A stretch of DNA of 64,000 nucleotides from Scatophagus argus (Eukaryota > Chordata > Actinopteri > Scatophagidae): contig NC_058495.1 in NCBI RefSeq assembly GCF_020382885.2, positions 26,110,127 through 26,174,126 of the forward strand, in the 5' to 3' direction. A program made the position numbers and the translations under genes. Under the pieces are notes generated by a model. That model was not told where the DNA came from and did no database searches. It was given only the letters and a program-made list of their open reading frames with translations. Each line of letters begins with the position of its first letter. The stretch's first letter is position 1. Shown piece after piece: positions 11,603-24,670 of this stretch.

Positions 11603-14600
11603 ATGGCGGGGTTAGAGGTGTTGTATACCTGCTTCGCTGACAGTATTAGGTGTCCACAGGACGCAGTTGTGTGTTTCGTTCACTGGGACATGATAAAGAG
11701 TGGATACAGGTGTGTCGGTTCTGGAGACGAGGTAAGTTACGTTAGCTAGCATTCACTAGCTAAAACAACCGATGCATTGTCTTGAAGATACATCGTCTCA
11801 CCAAACTCCATAGAAAACCCAGCAGTTTATCGCTACCTCGATTCTCAGTCATCAGTCGTTAGTTATGAATTCATTTTAACAGCTTTGGCAAACGGTTTGC
11901 AATGCTCGCCGTGTCGTAGAAACCATAGGGTCACATGATTAGCAGACACTGAACTTGATTTTCAGCTTAATATTTGCTCCTTTGTGAATTTGAGTCGTGC
12001 CGAATTAAAGAATGACTGTTAACTGTTAAGGTTAAGATTATGTCTGTTTTTCACCGAGCTCACTAACCTGTGCTCTGCAGGAAGAATTTCAGACGGTCGG
12101 TTTTTCAATGGAATTCTGTATGAGCTAACCTGCTCAGTTTAGATTAGCGTTAGCTTCCTAATGGGGCATTATACGGCATTTAGCTAACTCTAATGCTATG
12201 GGAAACATAGTTTAGCGTTGTTTCTTGGAGCTGTCGCGAACGATGCAGAGCCAGCCCACAGCTGTTGTGAAAAACTGTGACGAGCTCTAAAAACTGTCAT
12301 GTCATCGTTAGCTAGCTGCCTCTGGGGACCAGTCATAGTAAAACACGACACTGGCTTTGTCGTAGACACATTGGGATGAGTTTGTTCAGACGTTGTTGTT
12401 ATGAACTCTCTGTTTGCCTTCTGTCTTCGTGTGTCTGTGCCTCCAGCCTCGCAGCACTGACAGGAAGTCTGAGCTGCTGCCTGCTGACTGGAGCAGCAGC
12501 AAGGAGCTGTACAGTCTGCGATACAAAGCCAAAGACAGTGACACCCAGCTGCTGCTCAAAGCCATCGTCGTCGACTCCACCTTGATCTTCAACCTGATGG
12601 TGGGCATCAGCAAACACCAGTTGGGTCTGCTTGTGATTAGATGATACTAGAGAGTCCAATAGATTGTATGTGAGTGTTTTAGATCTTTGGCTAAAAGTTT
12701 CATCCCTGTTGCACATCTGACTGAACCCAGCAGCAACGTCACAGTGTCGAGAGGACACTGTCTTATGACTGCAGCAGGCTGAGAGCTTGCACTGACCACT
12801 GGAGGTCAGCACAAAGCAAGACTTTCAGACAGGTTACCATCTGATCAGTTCACCACTGGCCTGTAGTGGTGCAGTCACACTTCAGGGGTTAATGTGTAGC
12901 TCACATTTAAAGCATTTTATTTTGAGTCACACATGCATAACAGGTGTGGATCTTTTTAACGTGTGTGCTCGGTGTGTGTTTGTGCGTGAAGAACTCCAGC
13001 ACGCAGCAGGTGTCCGACTTGACGGTGAACATCAGCGATCACGTGAATGCTGACCAGCTGCACACATTTGACAGGTTTGTTTCGTTTCTTTGTTTTTTCA
13101 TAAAGCGTTTGATGCCTCATTTTATGAGAAATAGCAGCATTTGTTCACTGGTGGTGAAGAGCTGAGACCAATCGTACATTTGCATAAAATCACCCAGTTT
13201 AGCTAACAATAAAACTTCCTTACGATCAGCATCGAGACTGTTTTAGGCACCAGGAATCTGATGATCTTCGCAGCTTTGAAATTATTCTGTTGGCTGCCTG
13301 CCAGAGTTTTAGCCGCGATAGCAGCACAGCTTTAGTGATGACAGTGTTTGATTAGACGGATGACCTTTTTCACGCCGAACTATGCCAACAATTATTGGAT
13401 GAGCTGGCATAAAAAATGTTTTGTGAAGATATTAATGAATCCTCCTCACTTTGGTGATCCTCTGACATTTCTTCTAGTGCAACCATGTGGTTGACACTTT
13501 TATCTTTTAGTTAAATGTTGGTGTGAAATTCAATTTGACGTTTATCTTCCCTTCAGGATCAGTTTTAATAACTTTGAAAAGTTTAAATCTCTCCAGTGCT
13601 TTGATTTAAAATCCTGCAAAAGCAGTGACGTAGTTCCTTCTTGTTGGTCATATTTTTATTATATTATTGGTTCTACCTGTTTTCCATAACAGGATGCTCC
13701 ATTACCAACAATCAGAAAGTACAGGATGTCATACATGTGACTGCACAAAGACAGAAGAAGAGCCTTGGTCAACATTATTTTGACATGTTAAAAGCAAGCG
13801 ATGTTTTTGCAGTGTGTTCAAGGACGCGGACGGTTTGTCAGAGAAGGTGAGGACTCAGCTGCTGCCCTCCCAGGACAGACCGTCTTCACAGAAGGCTGAG
13901 ACGAAGACTCGGCGGGAGGAGGAGGAGGAGGAGCGGAGACGGCGTGGAGAGGACAGCGACCCCCTCCGCATCCCGAGCAGAGATCCTCGCCAGGGGACGC
14001 AGCCGCGCTGGTAGGAGATGACGTTTTATTTATTTATCTTACAAAAGCCTTTAGTTTTGTTGTCCAGTTGCAGGTTTCTGGTTGGATAAGAGACAAAATG
14101 AAGAAATATGGAACTAAAGAAGGAAAGTCTGGATTTAGGCATTTTCTTCTGGCTGACTTCCTCCGAAGCAGCTAATGTGATTCATGCAGAGTGTCATGAG
14201 ATAACTTTTCTTGTGAATTGGCCCTACATAAATCATTTGAAATGGATTGAATTGAACCAGGCATCAGTACAACCCAACACCTGGATCCTGTTTGCTCTGT
14301 CCTCCAGGAGGCGACAGCAGAGGCTCGGGTGGTGCAGAGCCCCGGTGGGGGTGGTGTTAACTGTTTTAGAGCCTTTAAATCTGCTGGCATAGATTAAATA
14401 GACTTCATTACGTTTCTGAGCAGTATCAAAGATTTAATTACAGCATCAGGGTGAAATCTCATCCATCTCCCGCTTCTCATCTTCCCCGTGTTATTAAATT
14501 ATAATGAATCCAGTGATTAAAAAAGTTCAGTCCTCTGAAAAGTGTAGACTTGACTGCTGATTGGTTGATAAAGAAGATTAACGTCTTCAAGTCTGAATCA

Positions 14601-14965
14601 GCACGTTAACCAGCTGAACTGGAAAGCGTCTTCATCAGATCGACGTTTGCTCGGCTGTGAACGGACACACCAGCCGCACTGACCAGTAACATCATTCAGC
14701 TTACGGCTGGAGACCCGGGTGCTCCTATTGGTCGACACTTGGAGCACCATGTGACATTGGTCATGCGTTGTGAGGCTTCACGTCAGGTGTCATCCACCCT
14801 GACTCGCTGTGATCAGGACGCAAGACATCAATACAAAATGATCTGCTGTCATCCAACATCATGTGGTCTGAGGCCGACCTGACGAGAACACTGCAAACAT
14901 GTGAACGACTTGACTTTAAAACAGGCTTTGGCTGTGTCTAACACACACACACACTCACACACACA

Positions 14966-15006
<41 letters not shown>

Positions 15007-17104
15007 ACTCACTGAGTTTGTACCTTGTAGAAAGTCTAGACAGAAGAGCTGTTGTTTCACTACAACAGCAGAGAGTGAATGAGGACAGAGTGAGTGAGTG
15101 AGTGTGTGCGTGTGTGTGTGTGTGCGTGCGTATGCGTGCCTGTGTGTGTGCATGTGTGTGCGTGACAGGGAGCTGCAGGACACATCTGCCTCCCCTCTCC
15201 TCTCTCCCCTCCTCCTCCTCCCCCCGTCCTCTTAGCTGTGACCTGATCAGATGAGATGTGAGCTGATGTCAGCACTTTATCGACCTCGCTGCCATCTCCT
15301 CCTCGTCCCCAGAGAGACGGAGGGGACGGAGGGAGATAAGGACGAGATCAAAGCAGAGACTGATGGGGAGAAAGCAAAGCAAAATCATCCGAGAGAGGGA
15401 CAGAAGACGTAAAGGGAGGGAAAATAAGGAGAGAAGGTGAAAGAGAGACAAGGAGTGATGAATGAGTTAGCAGAAACAGAGTCAGGGCTGCAGGACATGA
15501 AGTGTTGGAAACAGACAGGAGAGACACGAGGAGGACGAGGCCGGACACATGAGAGCGCCGAAGACGCCTGTGAAGAACTAAGTGGGATCAGGGGTGGACT
15601 CAGTGATGTGTGATGCTGATCTCACATCGAGCGTTAGCCATCAGTGTGGATTCTGGCTCAGAGATCCTGTAGACGACAGGAGGATTCACAGCACCAGTCG
15701 AATCAAAGCAACGATCGTCCTCATCAATGATTCATCGTTCCTCGGCTAATAAAACGTTAGAGTGAAAAACGACTCCAATATGAGATTATTACCACATTAA
15801 AGCAGCAAATCCTCACATCTGAGAACCAGACAGTGTTGAAGTGGTCAGCCTTCATTCAGCCCACGAGCTGCAGCACAGTCACGCTCAGTTTAAACATCAG
15901 CTGCATGATTTCCAACACTGCAGAGTTCCCATCTGAGCTCACTGGTTGAGAAGACGCTGAGCTTCACCAGCTTTAAAATGGTCGTAGAAGGAGCAGTTTT
16001 ACTTTATAAACAGCTGAAATGATTAATCAAAGTCAAACCAATTTTTATGTTCATTAAGTCATCAATTGAATAACATTTTGACATTTTTTCAGCTTGTTTA
16101 AAGTGCTCGTGATGTTATCAGAGCTCGAGTTTGCATGTGAACATCATTAATGTGTGTGTGTTTGTGTGTGTGTGTCAGGCCCGACCCCTTGCTCCCTCCG
16201 TTCGCAGCAGGAGGAGCAGATCTGGATCCCTTCGGGTGAGTCGGTCTCCCTCCCTCAGATTAAATCCTGCAGATGATTTGTTTTATACTGAAATCGTTTT
16301 CAGACGTAAACTGCAGCATCAGTGTGTGTTTCTGTTCTAATCTGGGATTTTGGGGATGAACAGTCGAGCACACGCGCTAACAGAACGGCAGGATTACCGG
16401 CGCTGGTCCAGACTCTAAACCAAACGTCTGAGTGTGTCTTTAGTTTCAGCAGTAATCAGCTTTTTTATTATCCTCCAATACGCCGTTTTTGTGGTTTTTG
16501 TCAAAAAATAGCATTAATTTTATGTCTGTGAAACCAAACTTTTTTGTTGCCTTTCAGTGTGAATATCAGCGTCGCTCCAAACGATAAAACCTCCAATAAA
16601 CTGAAATAAAGAGAGGACGAAGTGAGTGACAGGAACGATAACATCAGATATCCTCCCTCACCTCTTCTCCTCGCCCTCCTCAGGTCTCGCGGCGGCGGCG
16701 GGATGATAGTGGACCCGTTGAGGTCGGGGTATCCTCGCTCTGGTTTCGACCCATCCAGCGGCATACCAGACATTCTGCCTCCCGGAGCCGTCCCCCCCGG
16801 GGCCCGCTTCGACCCGTTTGGACCAATCGGACGACGCAGACCAGGGTGAGGTGCTCGCACGCACACGCGCACACAGCGATCTGTCTGTCCTCTTAAAGGA
16901 GAGCCTCACATCTTTCAAAACAGCGTCCTCAAGTAAAGCGAGAGAGTTTTCGTTGTCCTTGAAGAGAAAGAAAACCCCGGTTGTGTCCTGCTGGTCCTGG
17001 CCTCTCTGGGGACCCGCACAGTGACACGGTGCCATGTGTTTGTGTTTTTCAGGCCGGATCCCGACCACATGCCCCCGCCCGGCTATGACGACATGTTCAT
17101 GTAG
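11603..17104 (+). CDS. psmf1: psmf1, proteasome inhibitor PI31 subunit
   Basis: PI31 binds and modulates the 20S proteasome. Seven coding exons: 11603-11731, 12447-12599, 12992-13074, 13813-14010, 16179-16235, 16684-16845, 17053-17104, giving 277 aa against 271 in human. The start MAGLEVLYTCFADSIRCPQD is the FP domain N-terminus; SELLPADWSSSKELYSLRY continues it. Exon 4 carries an E/R-rich low-complexity run coded by GAGGAGGAGGAG. The C-terminal half is the proline/glycine-rich proteasome-binding region with GGMIVDPLRSGYPRSGFDPS, LPPGAVPPGARFDPFGPIG and the end PPPGYDDMFM. The residue join at exon 2/3 (NLM-NSSTQQV) is one residue shorter than human, so the exon 3 acceptor is the least certain boundary. 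The exon 5 acceptor is preceded by a TG repeat. A polyadenylation signal follows about 120 bp after the stop. Confidence 0.95.
14211..14257 (+). repeat. Tail fragment of a fish interspersed repeat (TTGTGAATTGGC...TTGAATTGAA type)
   Basis: The segment in psmf1 intron 4 ends in GGATTGAATTGAA after a GTGAATTGGC-like box and a TACATAAAT stretch. A very similar tail is at 60841-60885. Both look like 3' ends of one dispersed family common in fish. Confidence 0.55.
14941..15009 (+). repeat. CA microsatellite in psmf1 intron 4
   Basis: About 70 bp of (CA)n with a few CT interruptions. An interrupted GT/GC-rich tract (GTGTGCGTGTG type) follows at about 15099-15164 on the same strand, so the two could pair in RNA. 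Confidence 0.95.
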
Positions 17105-17224
17105 TGCCCGGCGGCGTTTCCTGCTTTCCTACTTCCTGTGTGCTCCATCCCGTCCTCCAGCCAATGGGAGGGTGGAGGAAAGAGCCCGCCTGCACCTCCC
17201 CGAGGGTTCGATCTGGTTTAGTGA

Positions 17225-17230
17225 AATAAA
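17225..17230 (+). terminator. Polyadenylation signal of psmf1
   Basis: AATAAA 121 bp after the psmf1 stop codon, followed by a T-rich, GT-containing stretch (GTTTTGCCTTTTTTT) fitting the downstream element. A second AATAAA lies at 17825-17830. Confidence 0.7.
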
Positions 17231-17939
17231 AGTTTTGCCTTTTTTTATTTTCTCCTGTTGTTTGAGAAAGAAGGTTTGTTTTTGAACTGTTCATTTCACA
17301 TAACTAACGTGCGGACTGTCGGAGTAAAACATCAGCGCATCACGTCAGATCTGAGCTGAGATCAGCCGCTCAGTTCGCAGTAAAACACCTTAGGAGTTTA
17401 CCGACCGATTCATTGTAAGCTCATAGGACGTGTCGTTTTTGAAAATCTTTTGAAGCTTTGTTGTTTTGAAGTGGACTCGTCCTGACGGCCTGCAGGCAGC
17501 GTCAGCGGCTGCTTCGCCTGCTTCCTCCGTGACAGCAGGAGGAGACGCCGTCACCCCATCAAACTGCATCTTGTGGTTCTGCTTCATTCATTAACAAATT
17601 GTTGCCAACCGTTTGTTGACTCATGAACCTGGTTGATAAAATAATTCACGACTCTGAAACAACCAATAAAAACGTCAGACCTTACATGTCGCTCTGCGTC
17701 GTCTGTGTGGAAACGATTTCGACTGTCAGAAGGTTTTGTGGGTGAAACGTCAGAGTTGAGTTGAGTTTTTGAATGGGGCCACAAACTGAAGGGTTCGCTG
17801 CAGGACTGCTGACTCGGCGTACCTAATAAACTGGCTCAGTTTGCGACCGTCGTGTCTCATTGACGTCACAGCTGCTCATGAGCTCCTCTCAAAGTCAAGA
17901 CGTCCTGCTGCTCTCAAAGTCCTTCCAGAAAACGCGTGA

Positions 17940-18560
17940 ACATACATGCTGTTTCCTCTTCCTTCTCTCTTTTCGTTATTCTCCATCTTTCCTGCTTTCC
18001 CGTCTCCTTTAGGTTTGTTCCTTCTCTTCCATCTTGTCTTCTCTTTCTCCTCCCTCCTGGTTTTCGTCCTCCTCATCCATCTTGATTTTCCTCGACCTTT
18101 CTGGTCTCATCCTGCACTTTGTTCCCGTCCCACACTTTCTGTCTCCTGATGTCTCCTCCTCCTCCTCCTCCTCCTCCTCCATCCTCGTCCCCTTTTCTTC
18201 TCGTCTCGTGTTTCTGCCTTCTGCCTTCTTCTTCTCTTTCTCTGTGCTTCTTGTATTTCAGTCGTCGTCTTGTCTTTAATCACTGTTTCCTCTTTTCTCC
18301 TTCTCAGGTCATTTTTGCTCTTTCCCTCCTTCCTCGTGTTTTCTCAGATAAATGTTTCCCTCTGTCTTCCTTTCTTTCTTCCTCTCTGAGCTTGATCTTT
18401 ATTCTGTGAGTCAGTCTTTTGTTTTATTCCCTTTGACCACCTGTTTAAGTGTTTCAGTCTCTTCTTCCAAATTACCAGTTTGTCTCTTTCCTTCTAACTT
18501 TTTAATTTATGTGTCTCTTCTCATTACTTTCCGCTCAACAAGCTGTTATTTTCCCCGCAG
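17940..18560 (+). repeat. Long polypyrimidine-biased stretch
   Basis: For about 600 bp the plus strand is dominated by C and T (TTCCT, TCTTCC, a TCC trinucleotide run near 18150-18180), with few purines. No gene or splice pattern explains it. Open frames across it are serine/phenylalanine/leucine-rich artefacts of composition. Confidence 0.7.
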
Positions 18561-18950
18561 GAAGCTGACAAACAGCCATTTCAAATTCTCTTTATGTGTC
18601 CCGCGGCGTGCTGAGAGGTAAATATAGCAGCCGACACCACAGGTAGTCGGTGCTCCGGTCGCAGCGCTGCCTCCTCTCAGACGCTGGTTAGAGCTGGAGA
18701 AACTTTAAACATGTAAAACAGAAATGCGAATCAGCTGTTTTTTCCCTTAAACTACGCTGAGAGTCTGCAGCCAGCAGCTGTTTGAGCTCAATGCTGTTCG
18801 CACCGACGAGGCTCACGTGCTGACGTTTGACAGGTTCAGTTAATTAACGAGTCTTCTCATCCACTGTGCAACGAATTCAAACTTTTACCCTCAGGGAGAC
18901 GTTATAAATAGATACTGACAGAAATGAAGACACAAAATGTAGACAAGCAC

Positions 18951-19330
18951 TACATAGACAAAAGTATTAGGACACACCTCTACATTATTGCATTCAGGTG
19001 TGGTATGGGGCTGTTTCTCAGGGTTTGTTCTCGGCCCCTGACTTCCAGTGAAGGGAAATCTTAATGCTTCAGCACACCAAGACATTTTGGACAATGCTAT
19101 GCTTCCAACTTTGTGGCAACAGTTTGTTGAAGGCCCTTTTCTATTCCAGCATGACTGTGCCCCAGTGCACAAAGCAAAGCTCCATAAAGACATGGTTGGA
19201 TGAGTTTGGTGTGGAAGAACTTGACTGGCCCACACAGAGCCCTGACCTCAACCCCATCCAACACCTTTGGGCTGAAGTCCCTGTTGGTGTGATGGTCGGG
19301 TGTCCCAGTACTTCTGTTTTTATAGTGTAC
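18951..19330 (+). mobile_element. Internally deleted Tc1/mariner-type transposon with degenerate transposase remnant
   Basis: The ends are imperfect inverted repeats: TACATAGACAAAAGTATTAG on the left, and on the right CAGTACTTCTGTTTTTATAG, whose reverse complement starts CTATAAAAACAGAAGTACTG. TA dinucleotides flank both ends. Inside is a DD34E-type transposase remnant: QHDCAPVHKAKLHKDM in one frame and DEFGVEELDWPTQSPDLNPI in another, so a frameshift separates them. At about 380 bp most of the element is lost; it cannot encode active transposase. Confidence 0.8.
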
Positions 19331-22300
19331 ATATGACACATACTTAACAAACACATAAGATCTCTTCCTTCTCTTCTACATGCTTTGATTATTTATTAGA
19401 ATTCAGACGGTGTGATTTTTTTTGTTCAGCTTTTCCTTTGAAACCTGCAGACGAGAACGTGAATTTGCTGTGGTTTCTTGAACTGTTTCTGACTCTTGAT
19501 TGTGTTTGTGAGGTTTGTTTCTTCAGGCAGGCAGCTCACAGCTTCCTCTGCCTCTTGATCCAGACTCAGACACTGAACTTTTTCGTTTCTTTATCGATCA
19601 CATCTTTTTGCGCTTCAGGCCACCGTAAAACACAAGAATCTCTGAATTCATATGACGACTCAAACAATCTCAGTCCTCTACTTCTACTTCTCTACTTCAT
19701 GGGAGGTAAATGAGAGTTAGAAGATGCAGAGGGACTGTGGGTGGCAGTGATCTGGGATGTAAATGATGCTCTGAAAATCAAGTCACAGCTCAGTGACATT
19801 CACCTGACACGTTTCCTGTTAAAGCCTAATTAAAGGTTCTGCCAGAAGCACACTTATGTGTCTATAGGAGCTTAAAAAACATGTGGGTGGAAAGTGAAGT
19901 GAGGATCTCATTATCGCTTGTGGGAAAACATTATTCTGCGACAGCCATGAGTCACCCTGACTGTGGATTAGTGCAACACCAGGAACAGGAAGACAGCAGA
20001 AAGAGAAATAATGAATGAAAGAGTTATGATAAGACTCAGTGGGAGGAGGACAAGAAAAAACAAAAAGACAACAACAAGGAGGCAGCTGCTTCGAATCCAA
20101 ATCTGCCAAAGGACTGACAGCAAATAATGAGAGGAAGTGACTGTCAGTTTAAAAGAATCCGTCCAGGGACCATCAATGGAAACAATGATGTTACGTCATG
20201 TAAACTTGTGCGTCTGGTGGAACAATTTCACCGCAATTCCTGCCATGAGCTACGCTGACAGAATCTATGGCTGCTTTGGACACCAGTTTCATGCACTTTC
20301 TGTAATAGAACTTTACTTTTAATAAGATGGGGGCCTCTGAGACAACATCTTATCAGACGGGGGCCTGACATCTAATCTGAAACGTTTCTGTCATCATGTG
20401 GTTCTTATAGTCACTCGGCACTGAAGGTGTTTCAGACTGAAGCTACAGGAGGTTCTGAAGGCGGCTGCTGGAATAATACACTCATATTGTACATTTTGTA
20501 CATATTTTTGTGTGTATGTGTATATACTGTGTGTACATCGTATGTACATCATGGACGGGATAATAACTGGAGCTGTGGGCCTGACAACCACCTTAATCCT
20601 GCATACTTTCTAATGTCCAGCAGGGGGCAACACCACTGGTTTCAAACAGAAGTGTGATTGAGTGTAAGCTTATGAGAAAATGAACCGACTTCTCAGATGA
20701 TTTATGCCCTCAGTAAACCGCTTCCTGGTGAGTTTACCGTCTCAGTTGCTGGTTTCAAGTCTTCTGTAGCACAGCATGAAGTTCGTTCTGTAAGTTATGC
20801 TTCAGATTGTGCTTTAGGGCGGGGCGACCACGACGTGTCCAATCAAGATCAGTGACAGTTTAAAAAGCACACAGGGATTACAAACAACAACAAAACAGAA
20901 AGTTTATTGGTCACGTTAACAAAAATCATATCTAAAAACCAGCATCATTGTTTCATACGTTACGCGGCTCCTCAGTATGTACAGGAAGAAGGCATCGCAC
21001 CTTTACAGCATCACACACTAATCACATGCAGATTCACGGGCCTCCTGAAGCACATAAAGCAGCGTTTCCTAAGCTATGAGACAGGAGCTGAGCCTGTTCA
21101 TCCCACTGATGACATAAATTATTCATATATATGTGTATGTATGCACTGCATCTATTTCTAGAGTGAGAGTAACTTTCTTCATTTCAGTTACAGAACATTT
21201 AAAACTCTCTACATTCAGCTTTATGCATTTCAAATTAGATTTTAGTTTTTCAAAGGAATGTTTGAAGACGAGTGGGATTTTTTAAAAGAAAGAAAGGTCA
21301 CAAATAATCGTCACAAATGGGACAAACACTTGTTGTCCCCTGATGTGATTTTAACAACACACTGCGCTGTACACGAGTAGCTGTGCTCCTCACAAAACAC
21401 ACCAAACAGCCAGCCAAGGATCTGAACCCACTTCATCCTCATGTCGGATCCCCTAAGAAACCACAAATGTTTGGATTCTTTGTCTTGTGCCACATAAGTA
21501 AATTTCAAAAAGTTTGAAACATGGCTCAGGTAAATTCCACATTTTGATAACAGTCCTGTAAGGCTTCTGAACTGAGCGATAGTTTAATCATTTCAAAAAA
21601 CCCACTAAGAAGTGAAGTGACTCTCGACAGATTTTCACTCGTACTTCGGCGTTTGCATTTTAGCACAAAATGTGAAGAGAAAGATGGGAAAAGGCTGCTC
21701 GAGCTTTCCTTAAATTAATTAACAGAACAATAAATAGTTAAACATATCTGAATATACGTGTTTCAAAAGTAAACCCGAGTTATACTGCAACCCTGTCTGC
21801 TTTGTGGCAGCTTAGAGATCCTCACTAAAGGGATGTGTCACTTTGATTAAATAACCGCAGATGCAAGTGGAAATCAGTTTCCTTACAACAACCCTGTAGT
21901 CTGTAAACATTTACAGAAAAAGACTTTAAAATTGCGACGTGTCCCTTTAAGCTCCTTTTCGTCATGTTTTCTGTGCTAAATCTTACTTTCATTGCCACAT
22001 TGCAAAAGACTCACATCTTTGATTCACAAACGGACAAACGGCTTCTCTCTCTCAGGCCACAGAATATTTTCTAAATCTCTTCATACGCTTTGTAGACTTT
22101 AATATGCATCATTTCATTCTGGTTTCATTTCATTCATCTTGTTTTTACACGTGAAGGGTAAACGTGTTACAGCACCACCAGCACATGGATGTGACCTCAA
22201 ACAGCACAATTATTGTTAAACTTCTCCACTTTTCATGTTTTTTTTTAAAAAACATGCCTGTTTAAGACTAAATAATGAAAAAAGACAGCAGCGTTTCCAG

Positions 22301-24670
22301 CTCTTTCACACGTGAACCAGACGATGCACAGATGTCGTGATAAATTGCGTGACACGGCTGCGATGGCGCCACCTGCTGTGTCACAGCATTAATTTGTACA
22401 TTCACTGAGTCGCTGAGTAAAATGCTACTGCTGCGTGTTGTACTTGTGCATATTAGCATCTGTACAGAAAGGGAAGCGTCCAGCTCGAGCCCGTGAACAG
22501 GAAGGACGGTTCGGCGTGAGCGTCTGCGTGTTTGAGCTTACATTCTCACACTCTCGCAACCTTTTGTGATCATCTTCTGCAGCAGCCTGATGATTAATGA
22601 GGCTGAGCTCGGGGTCAAAACCCTGCTAAACACTGCTGAGGTGTCCTTGAGTAAAGCACCGAATCACAAGCAGCCGCCGGAACGCAACCTTTGACCTCCG
22701 ACCCTGAATGTTTACGCAGAGGACGCTCGCCATCGGCGTGACTGTAACGGGTTCGCCTCTCGGACCGCGAGCAGCCTGCAGACGCCGTGTCCTGTCAGAG
22801 CAGAGGATTTCAAACCACACGAGACAGGACACACGGTCGAACAGCAGCTGCTAACAGATAATCTGCCACACCTTCAACGCAGACGCATCCCACACATGAA
22901 CTGACTCTTTACATTAAATGATTAACTGCTGCTGTTTTATCTTATACGTCTTGTCCATCCAAGTTTGAACTGAACTGCGTGGTGACGCTCTGTCCTCAGT
23001 GTCCTAAACTTTGTCCTTGTCCTGGTGTGAATTAAGCCTTTGGTTCTTGCCTACAGCTGAGTTCTGCTAAAAATATGTCACGTATTCCTACAGCAGTTTG
23101 TCAGGTTTATATTCCCCTCATCGGGGACCCAACCAGAAGTTCATCACTTTGTCTCCTCTGTTGTGTCCTCCCAAGGACTTTCCATGACACAAGAGAACCG
23201 CTCCACCAACAGTCCTCGATATAAATAGACTATTTCTATGGTAACAGAGTCATTGTGCTGTCGACGGAATAAAGATTGATTTTCTTTTCTGTGTCTTTGG
23301 CCAAGGAGCTCGTCTTCCGTGTTGACATTCGAACACGTCGCAGGGGAACAGAAACAGTCCTGCTCTTTTCAGACTCACATGTAGTAAACGTCCATTCATC
23401 CGTTCAATCAGGTGTTCGCTGTTGGGAAAATGTTTGGTGTCAACAAACTCTTTAATTTTGTGGTCTAACTAACAAAAAACTGCAGTTCTTTGAATAGCCA
23501 CTCGGGTCTGGCTCGAACAGCGAGTCAGTCCCAGTAAGGGCCGCACGTTAAAATGCCAAACTGTACAGCAGAAATAAACAAAATCACCAGGTTTGAGCTC
23601 GATCGCTAAAAACTGTACGGGGAGTGAATGTTTATATAACTGACTTGTTTAAATTATTAAAGCTTGGGAGAACTTAGGGAAAGGAAAGTAGCTGTTTGCT
23701 ACGCTTCACCTCAGCTAATTAGAGCCACTGAACTCAGATGTGTTTGTGGTGCAAATAAAATGACTTTCTGTTAATTGCACAAAGAGACTAAGAAGTGTCA
23801 GCATCACCTTTTTGCCCACTTTTAGATTAGCTGGAAGTTAGGCAGACGCCTTTCAGAACCCTGTGGGTCACAGAGGATAAGTCTATGGTTTCCATTGTCT
23901 GTGGTCAAAACCCGGCCCCCTCCTTCTAACTCCGACTTAACCGAGTCGGACACATTTGTGTTCACACCACTACCTCTGGACACCACAGGCCTGTATTTAA
24001 GAGTACATTTAGGCGTTTTCCACAAAAGGAACCCACAGTCCTTCAGTCTGCTTCCTCTTGATCTGATTCAATCCATCTGTCAACGTCACTAAACTCAACC
24101 TTCACAACCTAAAAACCTTTCAGAGAGGTTTCCTTCCAGCTCTGCGTCCAACCTGTGCGAGGCGAACCAACAATCATTTCCTCTATGGTGTAGTGTTTCT
24201 GCTGCTGTGCCGTTTCCCCCACTAATGAGGACCTGCAACCTGACGCAGACCTAATCCCTCTCCAAAAGAGCCAGCGTTGGACGGCTGTTTTCCACGCTGG
24301 TTTAATCCTTCATCTGAGTTGTTTATTCTTGTCTGTTTTATTCTGGGAGACCTGAATGAAAGTATTTATCTTCCTGCAGAGTCACTGCCTTTCTTCTCCA
24401 TCTCTTCAAGAATCACCTCACGTCACCCAGCCTTCTCTGCTGCATCCTATCGGCTCTCCCACATCTCTGTTTTTTATCCCCCCTCGCACTCACTTCACAT
24501 TTCTGTTTCTTTTTCCACACACAAGACTCTCAATCACGCTCGAATCACAGAAACGGTTTGACTTTCGGCTGCATGCTGGTGACGCACAAACTGAAGCAAA
24601 TCTGACCGTGGTGCTCGTCACACATCACTCTGAATGTATAAATCAGCTTAAAATCTAATAAGTACAAACA
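19331..24670. other. Intergenic stretch, no gene recognised
   Basis: No conserved coding exon or convincing splice pair was found on either strand. It contains one copy of a dispersed repeat (20599-20845), a minus-strand AATAAA (TTTATT at 20902-20907) that could end an unseen transcript, and a short T/A hairpin (about 22234-22257). Confidence 0.45.
20599..20845 (+). repeat. Dispersed repeat, copy A (pair with 34629-34862)
   Basis: Starts near TAATGTCCAGCAGGGGGC and shares, in order, CACTGGTTTCAAA, GCTTATGAGAAAATGA, TTTCTCAG/CTTCTCAG, GATGAGTTT/GGTGAGTTT, TTTCAAGTCTT and GTAAATTATGC/GTAAGTTATGC with the second copy. No reading frame or terminal inverted repeat was seen. The family is common in fish genomes as far as I recall. 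Confidence 0.8.

Noticed and set aside
22234-22257. CATGTTTTTTTTTTAAAAAACATG hairpin
   Set aside because: Short A/T homopolymer palindrome expected by chance in A/T-rich DNA; no gene or termination context.
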